This document shows, piece by piece, positions 12,600 to 24,180 of a stretch of DNA of 64,000 nt (its first letter is position 1; each line of letters opens with the position of its first letter). The position numbers were made by a program, and so were the translations under genes. A model generated the notes under the pieces. It ran no database searches. It saw nothing but the letters and a program-made list of their open reading frames with translations, and was not told the DNA's origin. Origin of the DNA: Pseudoscleropodium purum (Eukaryota; Streptophyta; Bryopsida; Hypnales; Brachytheciaceae); contig OZ017800.1 of assembly GCA_963969395.1 (NCBI GenBank), positions 17,454,479 to 17,518,478 of the forward strand, written 5' to 3'.

Positions 12600-13855
12600 A
12601 TGGTGGCAACTATAAAGGTTGGAGTAAGGCCTTTGCAAACAATTAAAATTGCACGTTGTTGAAACTAAGTTATATTAAGTAGCTATTTCTATTTTTGAGA
12701 CCTAACCTTAGTGTGACCTCATTACGTTCATTACTTATGTCACTGTGATGATACTGTGATGAACATTGAGAAGATAGTGACAAAACACTATCTACTGAAA
12801 AGAATTTAAAAAATGAATTTATTTCATTCAACTGCCCCAACTCCATGAGTTCAAAAAAATTATTTTAATTAATTCAATTTTTGCCAACCTTCCACTTCAA
12901 AAATAATTATTTGAATTAATTGAAATTCAATTCAATTTACACCCCTTTTCCTTCCCTATTTGTAATTCCAATGGAATCCCATTCAAATAGGATAACTCAT
13001 ACCATTTCTGTATTCATATCTATAGCTCATATCTATATTCATATCCATATCCATATCTTAGTACCATATTCATATTTCATGTTATTTTTTGGAGATCAAC
13101 AGTTTTAGAGAGGGCGGGGATTTTTTTTTTATTACAATCAATGGCTCTCATTTTTTTCTAGGAGAGTGTGTGTGTTAATTAATCACATACAAGTGTGTTT
13201 GTCTCTTTTCAGTATATAGTTAAGGTCAACATTTTGAGAAGATTTGGAAGATTTACAAAAAATTCTAGGAACTTTTAATATTAGTTGATTATGACTCCTT
13301 TTTAGCTACCAACGTTGTTATTCTATGTCTCTTGCAACTCATCATTGGTTGGTGATAATGTTGTGACAAAAAGTTTTAGGCGCAAAATATGTTTTTAGGC
13401 TTTGTGTTTTGGCATGCATTCATTTGGGTTGAAGGAGTTGGCATTGCAATCTACAAGATTGAAGTAAAGCCCCCCATTCTAAATAAAAGATCCATTAGTC
13501 TAAACACCTAGGGAATGACTCATCAAAGTCTTGCATCAACCTTTGGCAAGTTTTTTCAATAATGAGAGTAAGGCTACATTAGATTGAGTTGGTTAGTGAC
13601 CACAATCAAAATCTTAGGTGACCATAATAGAATTTTTAGTGACAACAATAGGAACTTTTTTCTTTCAAATATAAAACCCATTACAGAAAATGACTTTTTT
13701 AGGCCTTCTTAAAGTGTCCATTACTTAAAAATCAATTGTAACCACTTTAGATGGGTGCTAATTTGATCATTATAAATACACTTATTGTTGGTATTAGGAT
13801 AGTGGCTAGAGATTCAATCTTTTAGGCCAATTGGGCAACACACTTCAAAAACCCA
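12600..13855. other. AT-rich DNA with a CATATCCATA minisatellite and family H motif
   Basis: No gene. About 13010-13078 is a degenerate short tandem repeat of a CATATCCATA-like unit. It is followed at 13130-13216 by 'aatcaatggctctca...ttttcagtatatagttaag', which resembles 37880-37966, where a similar minisatellite also precedes it. I call this loose pair family H. Confidence 0.4.
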
Positions 13856-14595
13856 CTAGTGTGTTATGTATTGCTACCATAGTCAAAACAAAGGAAAAAA
13901 ATAATTTTCTAGTTTTTTTAATTCCTAAAAACTTCAAAATTCAATAACTTTCATGCACTAGGTTGGAACGCCATGGAACCAAGCCTATGCACCCCTCCTC
14001 ACCGAGGACTTTCTAACGACACCAAACACGTAAACAAGAGACACATTGTTTGAGAGATTTCAACATGACAAATAAACAAAGAGCCTAATTTAATAGAAGG
14101 ATTAGAATGCTCTGTGCCGTTGTTATGGTCAAAACAAAGGAAAATTTAATTTTTTAATTTGTTTAATTCATAAAAAATTTAAAATTCAATAACTTTGACC
14201 CCCCTAGGTTGGACCCACATAACTAAGCCCATGCACCCCCCTTGCCAAGGGCTTTCCGACAATACTAAACATGCGAATAGGAAATGTATAGTCCAGAAGA
14301 TCTCAACGTAACAAACAAAAAAACAACCTAACTTAATAGGAGGACTAGTGTGCTCCGTGTTGTTGCCATGATCAAAAAATAATAATTTTAAAAAAAATTG
14401 TATTTTTATAATTCATAAAAACTTTGAAATTCAATAACTCTTATGCCTTAGGTTAGAATACCATGAAACCAAGCCCTTGCACCCCTCCTTGTTGAGGGCT
14501 TTCCAATGATACCAAACATGCGAATGGGAGACACACAGTCAGGGAGATCTCAACATAACAAACAAACAAAACAAACAACCTAATTTAGTAGGAGG
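13856..14595 (+). repeat. Family K tandem array, three ~245-bp copies
   Basis: Three consecutive units start at about 13856, 14102 and 14345. Each opens with a 'ctagtgtgctccgtgttgttgcca.gatcaaaa' block, passes through 'aattcaataactt' and 'gcccctccttgccgagggctttcc'-like text, and closes with 'agatctcaac.taacaaacaaa...aacctaattta'. The copies are clearly related but diverged. Single copies occur at 18643, 29020, 29262, 36848 and 46323. Confidence 0.7.
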
Positions 14596-14656
14596 ATAAA
14601 CAAATTCATATTTTGTCGAAAAAATATATCTTCAATTGCTCTCAATGTTCTTTACA

Positions 14657-14956
14657 CATTAGGAAAAATCTGAGCCCTCGGGAAGGCCGTTAAGGATTTC
14701 TTTTTTAGCCCCTTGAGGTGCAAGTACAGAAAATTAAAAAAATATTTTATTAAATATTTTTTTCAATAAATATTTTATTAAAAAATTAAATCTGATGTAT
14801 CGCTAATGTGGCACAAGTAGTGCCACATTAGCTCCTTTCATTAAAATATAATAAAAAATAAAAAAAACAGTTTTAATTCCTCCCTAAATGCAACAGGGGG
14901 GTGGGTGGGGGGTCCAGAACTCGCAAACCTCCCGAGGGCTGAAATTTTTTCTAATG
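14657..14956. mobile_element. Family C element (copy 4) with a perfect central palindrome
   Basis: A 300-bp element running from CATTAGGAAAAATCTGAGCCC to GGGCTGAAATTTTTTCTAATG. The centre (14802-14832) is a perfect 13-bp inverted repeat, GCTAATGTGGCAC / GTGCCACATTAGC, around a 5-base loop. No coding capacity. Confidence 0.8.
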
Positions 14957-14962
14957 TTTGTC

Positions 14963-15388
14963 TTATGGTAGGAGGCTTGAAATCCATTTGGGCATTTACA
15001 ACTGCCCTTATGAATGGCATTGGAATGGATTGAAAGTGGTTTGAAAGTGGTTCTTAAATTGGCCTCCATGATCTTGAAAAAATTGAGAAAATATATTATT
15101 CATTATTCCAAGAGCCAATCTGTCTCCTTGCTTTTCCCATTTCTCTTTAGAAGTTGCAGTGAACACTTTATGAAAGACCTAGGATCATAAATAGGGACCT
15201 ATGATACTTCTTGTTTGAAAATTCATAACTAAATCAGAAATCATCCAAAAAACATGAAACAACTTGGATTAGATGCCAATCCCTCTTGTCTTTCAAGGAA
15301 AACTTACTAAAAAAATATTTTGAGAAGTTTCACCTGCCCAAAATTCAGTTCCAGTGCTTAAGTGGTCAACTTGTGAGCCTCCTACCTT
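14963..15388. mobile_element. Family A short element
   Basis: It begins TTATGGTAGGAGGCTTGAA and ends GAGCCTCCTACCTTA, so the ends are inverted repeats of each other (GGTAGGAGGC / GCCTCCTACC). The right ~200 bp aligns with the right arm of the larger A element at 18018-18235 ('catgaaacaacttggattagatgccaat', 'ttcagttccag', 'tcctacctta'). It starts only 6 bp after the preceding C element. Confidence 0.65.
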
Positions 15389-16372
15389 AATGTGGAGAGA
15401 ACCAAAAAAAAAAAAAATCCCACAATGCCGTGTGTGTAAACCAGTGGCATTCTGCATGTAATGGGCTCCACCCATTGTTTACCGTAGGCGGGGGTGCAAC
15501 GTTGTCCTCCGTTGAATGCATGCAATGCAATGCATCGAGGACATCCCCACAGGAGAAACAAAAAAAACGAACCCTCCATCTTCATTCATGTGGATTTCCA
15601 AAGGAGGCTGACACAGGCATGGTCCCATGTCCTTAACACCCAAAAAGCCGGTGTTGGAGTTTGCGTCGTCCATCTGTCGAACTAAGATAATTAAGGTGGA
15701 GGCACCAATTACCAACCACACCCACTACCCAATATATAGGGTGAACTATTTCCAACCTCAGCCAGTTCTCAAGCTTGAAATTTGATTTTTCTGTCCTTCC
15801 CAAGGTTGGAACTAGTGAGGGCATGCCACGTGAGCTGTAGTATTTATTGAGCAAGAGAGTACTACCTTGTATGATCAGAATTGGAAGACTCTAGGCATTG
15901 TTTATGGGTCCAAAGTTCTTTTGGCTTTCGAAATGAATTGTAATTTCAATTTTCTGAATAAAACTCTGAAAATTTAGCAATCCTCATATTTTCCTATCGT
16001 CCTACGTGGAAAAAATATACACCAACTCATACTACACACAGAATCTGCTCCCGAATTGCTTGTTTGATTGGTTATTGGTGCTTCCACCTTATTGTGAGTT
16101 CTATGCTATCTTCTTAACTTCAATTTGCGCCCATCAACTGCCACACTGCGGCCTTATTCATCTTCATTAAAAAAATTAAAAAAAGCTGTCTGTACTTGAG
16201 CAACTAACTACCTAACTTTTACTTACAGTTATGTTAACTTACAAAGAATCAGGTCAGCTCTGCAACGTGGAAGGAAGAGCCAAGGAGCACTTTCTTGTCT
16301 CTATTGACAGCTAAACTTCTTCATCAGCAACAGTGAGTCAGAGGGACGCCTGAGGTGTGGGGACTAAGTTAA
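15389..16372. other. GC-richer intergenic stretch, no gene recognised
   Basis: Composition is less A/T-rich than the flanks, and a G-box CACGTG lies at 15827-15832. Frames of 60-80 codons exist on both strands, overlap one another and resemble nothing known. It may be a decayed gene or promoter region. Confidence 0.35.
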
Positions 16373-18235
16373 CTAAAGGTAGGAGGTTCCTAAACCGACC
16401 ATTTAAGGGCTGGAACTGATTTTTGGGGAGCTGGAACTTCTTCAAATATTTTTCAGTAAATTTTCGTTGAAAGATAAGTGGAATTGGAATCTAACCCAAG
16501 TCGTTTCATATTTTTGGAAGCTTTGTGGAATTAGTTACACATTTTTGAACTTGGGAGAAAATGTGGTCATTTGTGATCATCACAAGTTCAAAGTTCAAAG
16601 AAAGGTTTAAAGTTCAAAGTAAAAATTGGCTTAAGAAGAACCTTCAACTAAATGCAGATTTAAGAATATTGAATATAAGAGAGACTCCCACTGTTTGATG
16701 TTCATCAAAGAATAATTTGGTTGTAGAACTAAATGATCTTTCAAATGTAACTTTTGGAGTCAATGGGACCTTTATTCTTTGTTTCTTTTAATGCAACACT
16801 TGTGAAGATTTCTATCCTTTCCTTCTCCAATATTTGTAGATGATGGAGTTGTCAATACATGAGAGTAGAAACACAAAAAGTTATATAAACCATTGTTGGA
16901 AAATGTGCCATTGAATTTCTAAGTGGATTAGTTTCTGTAATCCCTTGCTAATGGGAAAAATTGTTGTAACCAACGATAACATATTTTTCATTTGCCCTAA
17001 CATTTGTATAACATTTGTTCAATTGTCATTTGTTTATGCATTTTTTGTTGGTAGTTTATATTAGGCAATCCTCTTTTCATTAGGATTTATAGTAAAAAAT
17101 GACCCTCTTCATTGGGCTATGCCCTCTTCATCACACCATTTTTTGTGCCATAACCCCTATTTGGCATGAATTCTCCTATACAAATTGTTTGAAATTTCAA
17201 GATGAAGTGTTCTCGAACATATGCACATTCTTAAAATATAACATCTTAAACTTCAAATGTTTTGATATGCAACTTACTTTTACAACTATGCAAGAAATTT
17301 GGCCTCTATTGATTCAAAAGATGTCATTGTAGAACTCCCTTTGTCTCAAAATGATCTTCTAGTCTCCTTAATATTTTAGTTCCTAAATGATCATTTTTGT
17401 TCTTGAAGATTCAATGAATGGATTACTACTTCCTTGAAATACTTCAAAACAAATTTTAATAACATCATTTACAACATTAATTTCAAACATTGTGTCCAAT
17501 TAGAAGATCATTTTGGGACAGAGGAAACACATTGATGGTACCAAGTAAGAGCTCCTACTGATTTAAATATTCCAAATACTAGACTAATTATAGGTTTATG
17601 CTTCAAATACTGGAATTGAGTTAAAGCACAACATCAAAAATCTTTGATTTTACAAAGACTGTTGAATAGAAATATACATTTCAAGCAACTTTACTCTGAA
17701 AAATGAGACCTATCACGACTCAAGTAATTTGCCACTATTGATCTGATTTATGAATCGGTAGGTGCATTTTTCATCTCTACAAAAATCTAGGAAAATTCAT
17801 CATCCGTGGGCCACTTTTTTGGCATGTGCAGTACAATTCAAGTGTGCCTCAAACTTGTTTACAAAAATTATTTTGCTACCACTACATTATATTGTAATTT
17901 CACTATTGTTATTAGCAAGGTAGGAGGTTCAAACTCTAACCAGGCATTAAAAGCGAACATGACTCAAAGGTACAATTTTGCTTTCTTCAATGTCCTAACT
18001 ATGCACATTTTAGGAGGTGGTTGCTTTTGATGACCACAAATGAGGACTTTTTCCAACTTCAAAAATTTATAGCTAATTCCACAAAGGTCCAAAAAATATG
18101 AAGCAACTCGGGTTAGATGTCAATTCCACTTTTTTTTTCAAGGAATATTTACTGAATTTTTTTTTCAAGTTGTTTTAGCCTCCCCCAAATTCTGTTCCAG
18201 CCCTGAGATGGTCCATTTATGGACTTCCTACCTTA
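16373..18235. mobile_element. 1.86-kb family A element with long inverted arms
   Basis: The left arm (16373-~16590) opens CTAAAGGTAGGAGGTTCC. The right arm (~18018-18235) closes GGACTTCCTACCTTAG. The right arm is the reverse complement of the left over roughly 218 bp: 'gggctggaactgatttttgggg' faces 'cccccaaattctgttccagccc', and 'tggaatctaacccaagtcgtttcatatttttgga' faces its counterpart. The ~1.4-kb interior has no transposase and only frames under 80 codons. This is the architecture of a foldback-like or long-TIR non-autonomous element. Confidence 0.65.
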
Positions 18236-18496
18236 GATAATATCCCATTCCAGGCGACATAATTTCTTTACAAATTAAAATACGGTTGGTAATAAAATTA
18301 AGTCATCAATCCTGGGTCAAATGAAAACATATATCAATTGAAAAATTTAAGCCAGAATTGAAGTATCGTAACTAATGACAAGATTTCATTTTGTAGTGCC
18401 GAAGACTTTCATTTTAAACATTGATTTCCGAAATTCCCCTTCCATCCATTAGAGGGAGCCCTTAACGATGACTAGTAGACTACTGACGTGGCAGTG

Positions 18497-18539
18497 GACG
18501 GTTTGGCCGAGCGGTCTAAGGCGCTGGATTTAGGCTCCA

Positions 18540-18571
<32 letters not shown>

Positions 18572-18576
18572 CGTCA
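18497..18576 (+). tRNA. tRNA-Leu (anticodon UAG)
   Basis: Complete cloverleaf. The acceptor GACGGTT pairs with AGCCGTC with a G-T pair. The D-arm holds TGGCCGAGCGG, an A-box. The anticodon stem CTGGA/TCCAG encloses the loop TTTAGGC, with anticodon TAG at 18531-18533 decoding CUA. A class II variable region lies at about 18541-18551, and the T-arm is GTGGG-TTCAAAT-CCCAC (18552-18568), which includes the B-box. Discriminator base A is at 18576. The next three bases happen to be CCA, but plant nuclear tRNA genes do not encode CCA, so I leave them out. The form closely matches plant nuclear tRNA-Leu(UAG). No intron. Confidence 0.97.
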
Positions 18577-18588
18577 CCACACCCTTCA

Positions 18589-18592
18589 TTTT
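18589..18592 (+). terminator. RNA polymerase III T-run after tRNA-Leu
   Basis: TTTT lies 13 bases past the end of the mature tRNA, the usual minimal Pol III stop signal. Confidence 0.6.
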
Positions 18593-18642
18593 CGCCCCCA
18601 ATTTCTCCGTAAAGGTAACTTTATTCTGTTTTAAATTGTTTA

Positions 18643-18894
18643 CTAGTGTGCCCCGTGCCTTTGCCACGATCAAAACAAAAGAAAAAAAATAATTATCTAA
18701 ATTTTTTTAATTCATAAAAACTTCTCAATTTGATAAATTTCATGTCCTAGGTTGGAATGTCACAAAACCAAGTCTGTGCACCCTTCCTTGTTGAAGGCTT
18801 TCCAAAGATACCAAACATGCAAATGAGAGATGCACGGTCTGGGAGATCTCAATGTAACAAACGAACAAAACAAACAAACAACCTAATTTAACAG
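18643..18894 (+). repeat. Family K single copy
   Basis: Runs from CTAGTGTGCCCCGTGCCTTTG to AACCTAATTTAAC, about 250 bp. It follows the same internal order as the array at 13856-14595. It lies just downstream of the tRNA-Leu gene; no tRNA-like promoter boxes are seen within it. Confidence 0.65.
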
Positions 18895-20059
18895 AATGAT
18901 TTTTGTTGTATTTTATTTTTGGGTCAATTTTGGTCATTTGGAATAATTTCATATATTCTTTGGAAGTAAACTACTCCATATTATAGAATTGTAGTAGTAT
19001 CATAGAATGTGGCCCATTTTAGGACCTTGATATTGTCACCATTTTGCAGAAATTGAGACCATCGTAGATGAATAAGATTATCATTATGAATTCATGCTAT
19101 GGTGGATTTGGAGATGTCCTAATGGCATTATAGGGTTAAAAAAAATATCACTTCAACAAATTTATAAGTTAGTATCTACATTTTTTCCCAAAAAAATTTG
19201 ATTCAACTTCCTATCACTTGATTTGCATGTTATTTCTCTTTTCATGAAAAACTAAAACTTGAATTCTTTCTTAATCTTTCAATGGGACAAATCATAAATT
19301 TTGCCCACAATTAGATGGTTTACATTAAGGTATGTTTGCACTTGGTGTTGAAGAGTGTTGTTATTGAAGGTCTTAAGAAACAAATTTAGATCTACTTTTG
19401 GACTGGGTTTACATTCCAAACATCATTTATAACACTAAGTGCGAATATACCTTAATTTTTTGAGATGTTGATCATTTGTGAGTTGTGATAAGGAATGTTG
19501 ACTCCTACAACCACCTTGGAATAAAGACATGTATGAGCATGTTTCCATTAGACCCCTAGAGCTCTGTTTTTAACAAAGTTTCCATTGTGCTTGGTCCTCC
19601 AACTCTACTTCCATCGCTACCACCCTTCCATCCCCTATTTTGCCCAAATACAAAGCGAGAAGGCTTGGATGTTGGGTTGGAGGGGTTCAATTTTAGTTAA
19701 AATTAGTTGTTCAATGGGGACTACAATTTACCTTGTCTTTGGTCATTCATTTGGACATGTTAATTTGATGATTTAGAAGATTAGAAACCAATCACTTGAG
19801 CACAATACGTTAAGAAAGTGTGTCATTGTGCATGTATAAATATATTCCAATTGCAATTGGGAAGGTTAGTGGAATAAAATGGTTGCTATGCAATGGAAAC
19901 CTTGTTGACTATCCAATACTATCTAGAGTATTCAAGGAGCTTTTAGCTGCCCTCTAGAAATTGAACCTGTGAGAGCCCAATGGTAATTGGCCCTAAAGGA
20001 AAGGGTCCATAAAATGCTTGTGCTCTAAAAACATCTTCTATCATAGAGGTACATTTTGC
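18895..20059. other. AT-rich intergenic DNA, no gene seen
   Basis: Only short non-descript frames. No motif or RNA gene recognised. Confidence 0.55.
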
Positions 20060-20262
20060 TTTCTCATTGCACCAATAATTTACAAATAGTGTATATTTCA
20101 AGAATAGACGCATTTAGTGACCATTGCATTTCAACTTAAAAAATTCACAACTAATTCTATCAAGCTTCAAAAATATAAAAGGACTTGGTTTTAGATGCCA
20201 ATTCCATTTTTCTATTAAAAATAGTTTATTGAAAAATTAATTTCAAAAAGTCTAATCTCTCC
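20060..20262 (+). repeat. Family A right-end copy
   Basis: 'tacaaatagtgtatatttcaag' through 'cttggttttagatgccaattcc' parallels 1600-1740 and the right parts of the other A elements. The terminal CCTACCTTA is not clear here, so this is a truncated copy. Confidence 0.5.
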
Positions 20263-20344
20263 AAATTAATTATTGTCTCTTAATTTTGAAAAGACATAGT
20301 GGATATTGAATGTCTCATGGACGATACTAGGTAATCTTTCTATA

Positions 20345-20540
20345 TAGGACAAAAGTGCAAATGTGTTTTTTTGGGAATTTTGTGTGGAAAGGAAAGATCT
20401 TGCACAATAAATTGATTTAGATTGAGACAATGCACTTAGTTTTTTGTTTGAAGCAAATGATTCATACAATATCCCAAAGGATGATTTCTACAATGACCAA
20501 CCTATCCTTTCAAGATGAAATGGGTGCTTTCTTGACCTCC
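20345..20540 (+). repeat. Family E fragment
   Basis: 'aggacaaaagtgcaaatgtg', 'gtggaaaggaaagatcttgcacaata' and 'aaaggatgatttctacaatgacc' match the E elements at 21223, 29999 and 46689. Clear TTAA ends are not visible. Confidence 0.5.
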
Positions 20541-20639
20541 TAACCTTAATCCTTGAATGATGTAACAAATGTTTATTGTCTAAAGGATGACACGAAATCC
20601 TTCTATGTCCAAGGAAGAAGCACTAGTAGTAGATCATTT

Positions 20640-21040
20640 AAGGAGCTTTGAAGTAGATGGTGAGCTATGTGAGTTGTAGGAAATTTTTCTCATATAGGAA
20701 GATAAGAAATATGGAAATTTTTGTGAATCTTTCAAAAGAAATTTTGAAAATTGAAATTATTATGAATTTTGGGAGGCAAAAAGTATCATTGGCCGATGGC
20801 AAACATCTATGATCTTGCAATTCCGACCATTCAAGAACTACTTTCTCACTCACTACTTCCTACTTTTCTTGCACACTACTTTCGAATAAGTATCATTACC
20901 TTACTAGGCACAACCTTGAAAGGGACCAAAAAATACATATTTCAAGCCTCTTTTGGAAATGTGTTCTAGCCTCACTTGCAAATACTGCATCCTACATGTG
21001 AAGTACTTGGCATGGTTGAGAACTAATGCTTCTACCTTCT
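20640..21040 (+). repeat. Family L repeat, about 400 bp
   Basis: It matches 60590-60985 in order: 'ggaagataagaaatatggaaat', 'attatgaattttgggag.caaaaa', 'ttcaagaactactttctcactcactacttcctac', and the close 'ggttgagaactaatgcttctac'. Both copies are followed by family E sequence, so L and E may be parts of one larger element. Confidence 0.55.
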
Positions 21041-21222
21041 ATAAGACAAAAATACACATGTTCATCAATTCATTATTCCTTGGAATTTTGTGTGGAATAG
21101 GAAGATCTTACACAATAGTTTGATCTCCAACGACTGCTCTAATTTGATTTTTTTTAAGCAAATGAATCACACAATACCCCAAAAGGATGATTTCCACAGT
21201 GACTACCCCGTCCTTTGCGGGT
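21041..21222 (+). repeat. Family E copy abutting an inverted E copy
   Basis: Forward-oriented E sequence ('gacaaaaatacacatgttcatc', 'aataggaagatcttacacaata', 'aaaaggatgatttccacagtgac', 'gtcctttgcggg'). It meets the inverted E element that starts at 21223, so the two could form a long hairpin. Confidence 0.6.
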
Positions 21223-21452
21223 TTAACCCTTAAATGTTGAAGGGGTTATCCTTGAAATCATCCTTTTCTATTATTGTGTGAATTAGTAGTCTCCAAAATT
21301 GCAAAAGTATCCATTGCAAGTTAAACTATTGTAGAAGATCTTCCCTTTCCAAAACAAATTTTAAGGATGAATAGTTGCACTTTTGTCTTATACAATTTAA
21401 TTCCCTGTCATTCATCAAACAAAAAATGTCTACCTTGACATTCAAGGGTTAA
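21223..21452 (-). mobile_element. Family E TTAA-flanked short element (copy 1)
   Basis: A 230-bp element that begins TTAACCCTTAAATG and ends CATTCAAGGGTTAA. The reverse complement contains the E landmarks 'gacaaaagtgcaactattcatcc', 'gggaagatcttctacaatag' and 'aaaggatgatttc'. Non-coding. Confidence 0.7.
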
Positions 21453-22339
21453 CTGACTTCCAATATTTACAGGAAGATTTTTCTATTTTCCAAATGAATT
21501 TAATTAGCATTGCACCCAAGCCCTTGAACCTCCTACCATAGCATTTTGGAAACAAGAGAAATTTTCCTATTGGGTCCTCTCTTAAAATTCATCAGATGAT
21601 GAAAATCCCTGAAATCTTTGTGATGAGAACATTTTAGGTGAGGAAATTTTAATTACAAGTGGTAGTAGGAACTAAGAAGCCTTATTGAGAAGCAAAGGGA
21701 TTGGGCTTGAATTGGATGACAATGTTATGGATTAGATAATACTCGAGAGCTGGGAGGCTTGAGAGCATTTAGGGACATAATGTCAAGTCTAATAATTCAT
21801 TACAAACATCTATATCTATACTTTTTGCAAATCTAAGGGTGTAGAAAGAAAGTCTATGTTACAAATTATAATGCTTTTCTAATTATCTAATGGAATGGTG
21901 ACAAATTTGCTATAAAACTTCGACTTGACATTATGAAATTATAATTCATCCTCGGTGTTTATACTCAAAGCTATGCTACACTACTATTCCTTCAAAAGTA
22001 ACAACACAATTTCCTACAATTAAATTAAAAAACAAAAAGCAAAACCAACAAATGGATTGAACCTTCTAAAACCAAAACCAATTTTAAAAATATAGATACA
22101 ATATATAGAACACATACAAAAGACATATGGACATGATATATGGAATATATATGTTAAAATACTGATACAATACGACATAAAAATAAATATATAGGTATGA
22201 AATATGATTTTCAATTCCATATCAATTGCCAAAAAAATATGGACTATGCAAGATAATGAAAATACAAATGTGTAGAAATATTTAATTCATTGATTGAATA
22301 GGTGACATTCTATCACTATCCTTCCTATGCTATTACTTG
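21453..22339. other. AT-rich intergenic DNA with a degenerate GATACA-like repeat
   Basis: No gene. About 22080-22200 contains interrupted short repeats (GATACAATATATAG-like) that recall 50870-51000. Both stretches lie next to the TTAA end of a B-type element. Confidence 0.4.
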
Positions 22340-23251
22340 TTAACCCCTAAAGGACCATTGTCCCTTTGGGGAACAAATGGAATTTTAGGTAGGCACCTAT
22401 GGGCTGAAATTTTATGCTGATTTTTTGAAACTTTTTTGAAGATAGAAAAACTGATTAGCTTCGTGGGAATATAATTTTTTTTTTCAATTAGTGCCTGAGA
22501 ACAAACGTTATGCCTAAATAAGCTTAAAACAAGGGATGGGGGGCAACAAAAAAAATTCAAAAATTTTAATCTTTTCCTCATGTATTATATTTTTGTATAC
22601 ATGGAAAGCTTTGATTCATTCCATTTGAATTTTTTTATGAGAAAATTATGGACAATCTTGTTTTTTGGGCTAGTAGAGTATTTTCTTGAAAAAATAACTC
22701 ATAGGATTCATTTCTGAATGCAATTCTTACAATTTTTCCAAAAAAAGAGTTCCACATGGTTTATTAAGCTTGCTATAAAAATCTTACCACTAGGATTAGT
22801 GCATTTTAATTCCGTTTTAGAGATATTGATAATTTAGAGTTTCCTTCTATCTCATATCTACTTCTATCTAACAATTTTTTGAAGAATAAAAATATATATA
22901 TTTTTAAATTCTTTTTTCTCCTCTAGATTCTCTACTCAATTCTATACCATAAAGGTTTAGAGCTCAAATCTCTATAGTGCAAAAAGTTAAAGTTAAGAAT
23001 GTTCTAAGTAAAAAAATCTAATCCTGCAACGTGATGAAAAACTTGTTTTTTTACTTTAAATGCAAATATCTTGCAATCTATGTAGTAAAAAATTTTGAAA
23101 ATTTTTCCATACATTCATATACTAGTACCATGTAAGGTCCTTTGATTAAATGTAAAAAAAAAGTTTTTAAATTTTTTTATCTTTTGTTATAGAAAAGGTA
23201 GTTTTGAGTGTTTTTTTGGTAGAAAAAAGACCTAGGTCCTTTAGGGGTTAA
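22340..23251 (-). mobile_element. Family B-like element (copy 4)
   Basis: 912 bp with well-preserved ends: TTAACCCCTAAAGGACC and GGTCCTTTAGGGGTTAA are perfect 17-bp inverted repeats. The interior is a variant B sequence: 'catttgaat', 'ctatctcatatctacttctatctaacaattttttg' and 'ctttaaatgcaaatatcttgcaatctatgtag'. This makes it the best copy for judging the ends. Confidence 0.8.
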
Positions 23252-24180
23252 TGAATGTACTATCTTTTGAAGCACGAACCCCAAATGGCACTTCATTTTT
23301 CAATAAAGTGTATATCTCTTAAATTGCTACATTTTGCTATTGTGCCTAATTACTATTATTAGACTAGTTATATTTCTAAATTTTCCTGTTGGCAAGAAAA
23401 AGGAGGTTCCAACACTAGAGATCTCAACATTTTAATGTTGTATGCAAAAATTATAAAAAGTCAAAGGTTTTTTTTTAAGATGTTGAAGAATCATTTTTTC
23501 TATATAAGTCTATATTGATTTTAGAGAGGTACCTAGAGTAATGATAGATCAATGGCACATTTGAGGTACCTACCTTATTACAATTTGAAAGTGCATTCAT
23601 CACACAACTAGAGATGAAACAACAACCTATTTGGTAGATTGATGACGTCTATACATCAAATAATTGCTTCTAATAGAATGTGTCTACAAACTCAAATAGT
23701 CCATTGATCCTATATTACAATATACATAATAGATATCACTAGCAACTTCAAATTGCAATGAATTGTTGCACTTGTATCAAAGAACATTCCCTTATCACAT
23801 TCTAGCCCTTGAAAAATGCAACCCCCCACAACCAAAGGAATCATCAAAATACTTTAATTATTGAACCAATTAGTGCATTCTTTGTTTCTACGGTGAATAG
23901 TTAAATCATTCATTGGACAATTTTCACCCTTTGCATTGTTTAACCCATGTGCATCACAAAGAAAACATTATAAGTGGAGGAGCATTTTTTGATGGATCTA
24001 GAAAACTTGAAATAATTTCAAAATTACTCCATTACTAAAGTTTTCATGGTTGAGATTTGAAGCCACCTTATTGATGAGTGCAAATCTGAAATTTATAAGG
24101 GAATCCACCATGTGGATTTCAAGATTGTAATATTTGATGAACATGGTATTCCACAAATCCTTGTTTCTCAGCATCCAAAA
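23252..24180. other. AT-rich intergenic DNA, no gene seen
   Basis: No gene, RNA or assignable repeat. Confidence 0.55.

Noticed and set aside
18577..18579. Encoded CCA after the tRNA-Leu
   Set aside because: Nuclear tRNA genes of plants do not encode CCA; the three bases are probably coincidental.
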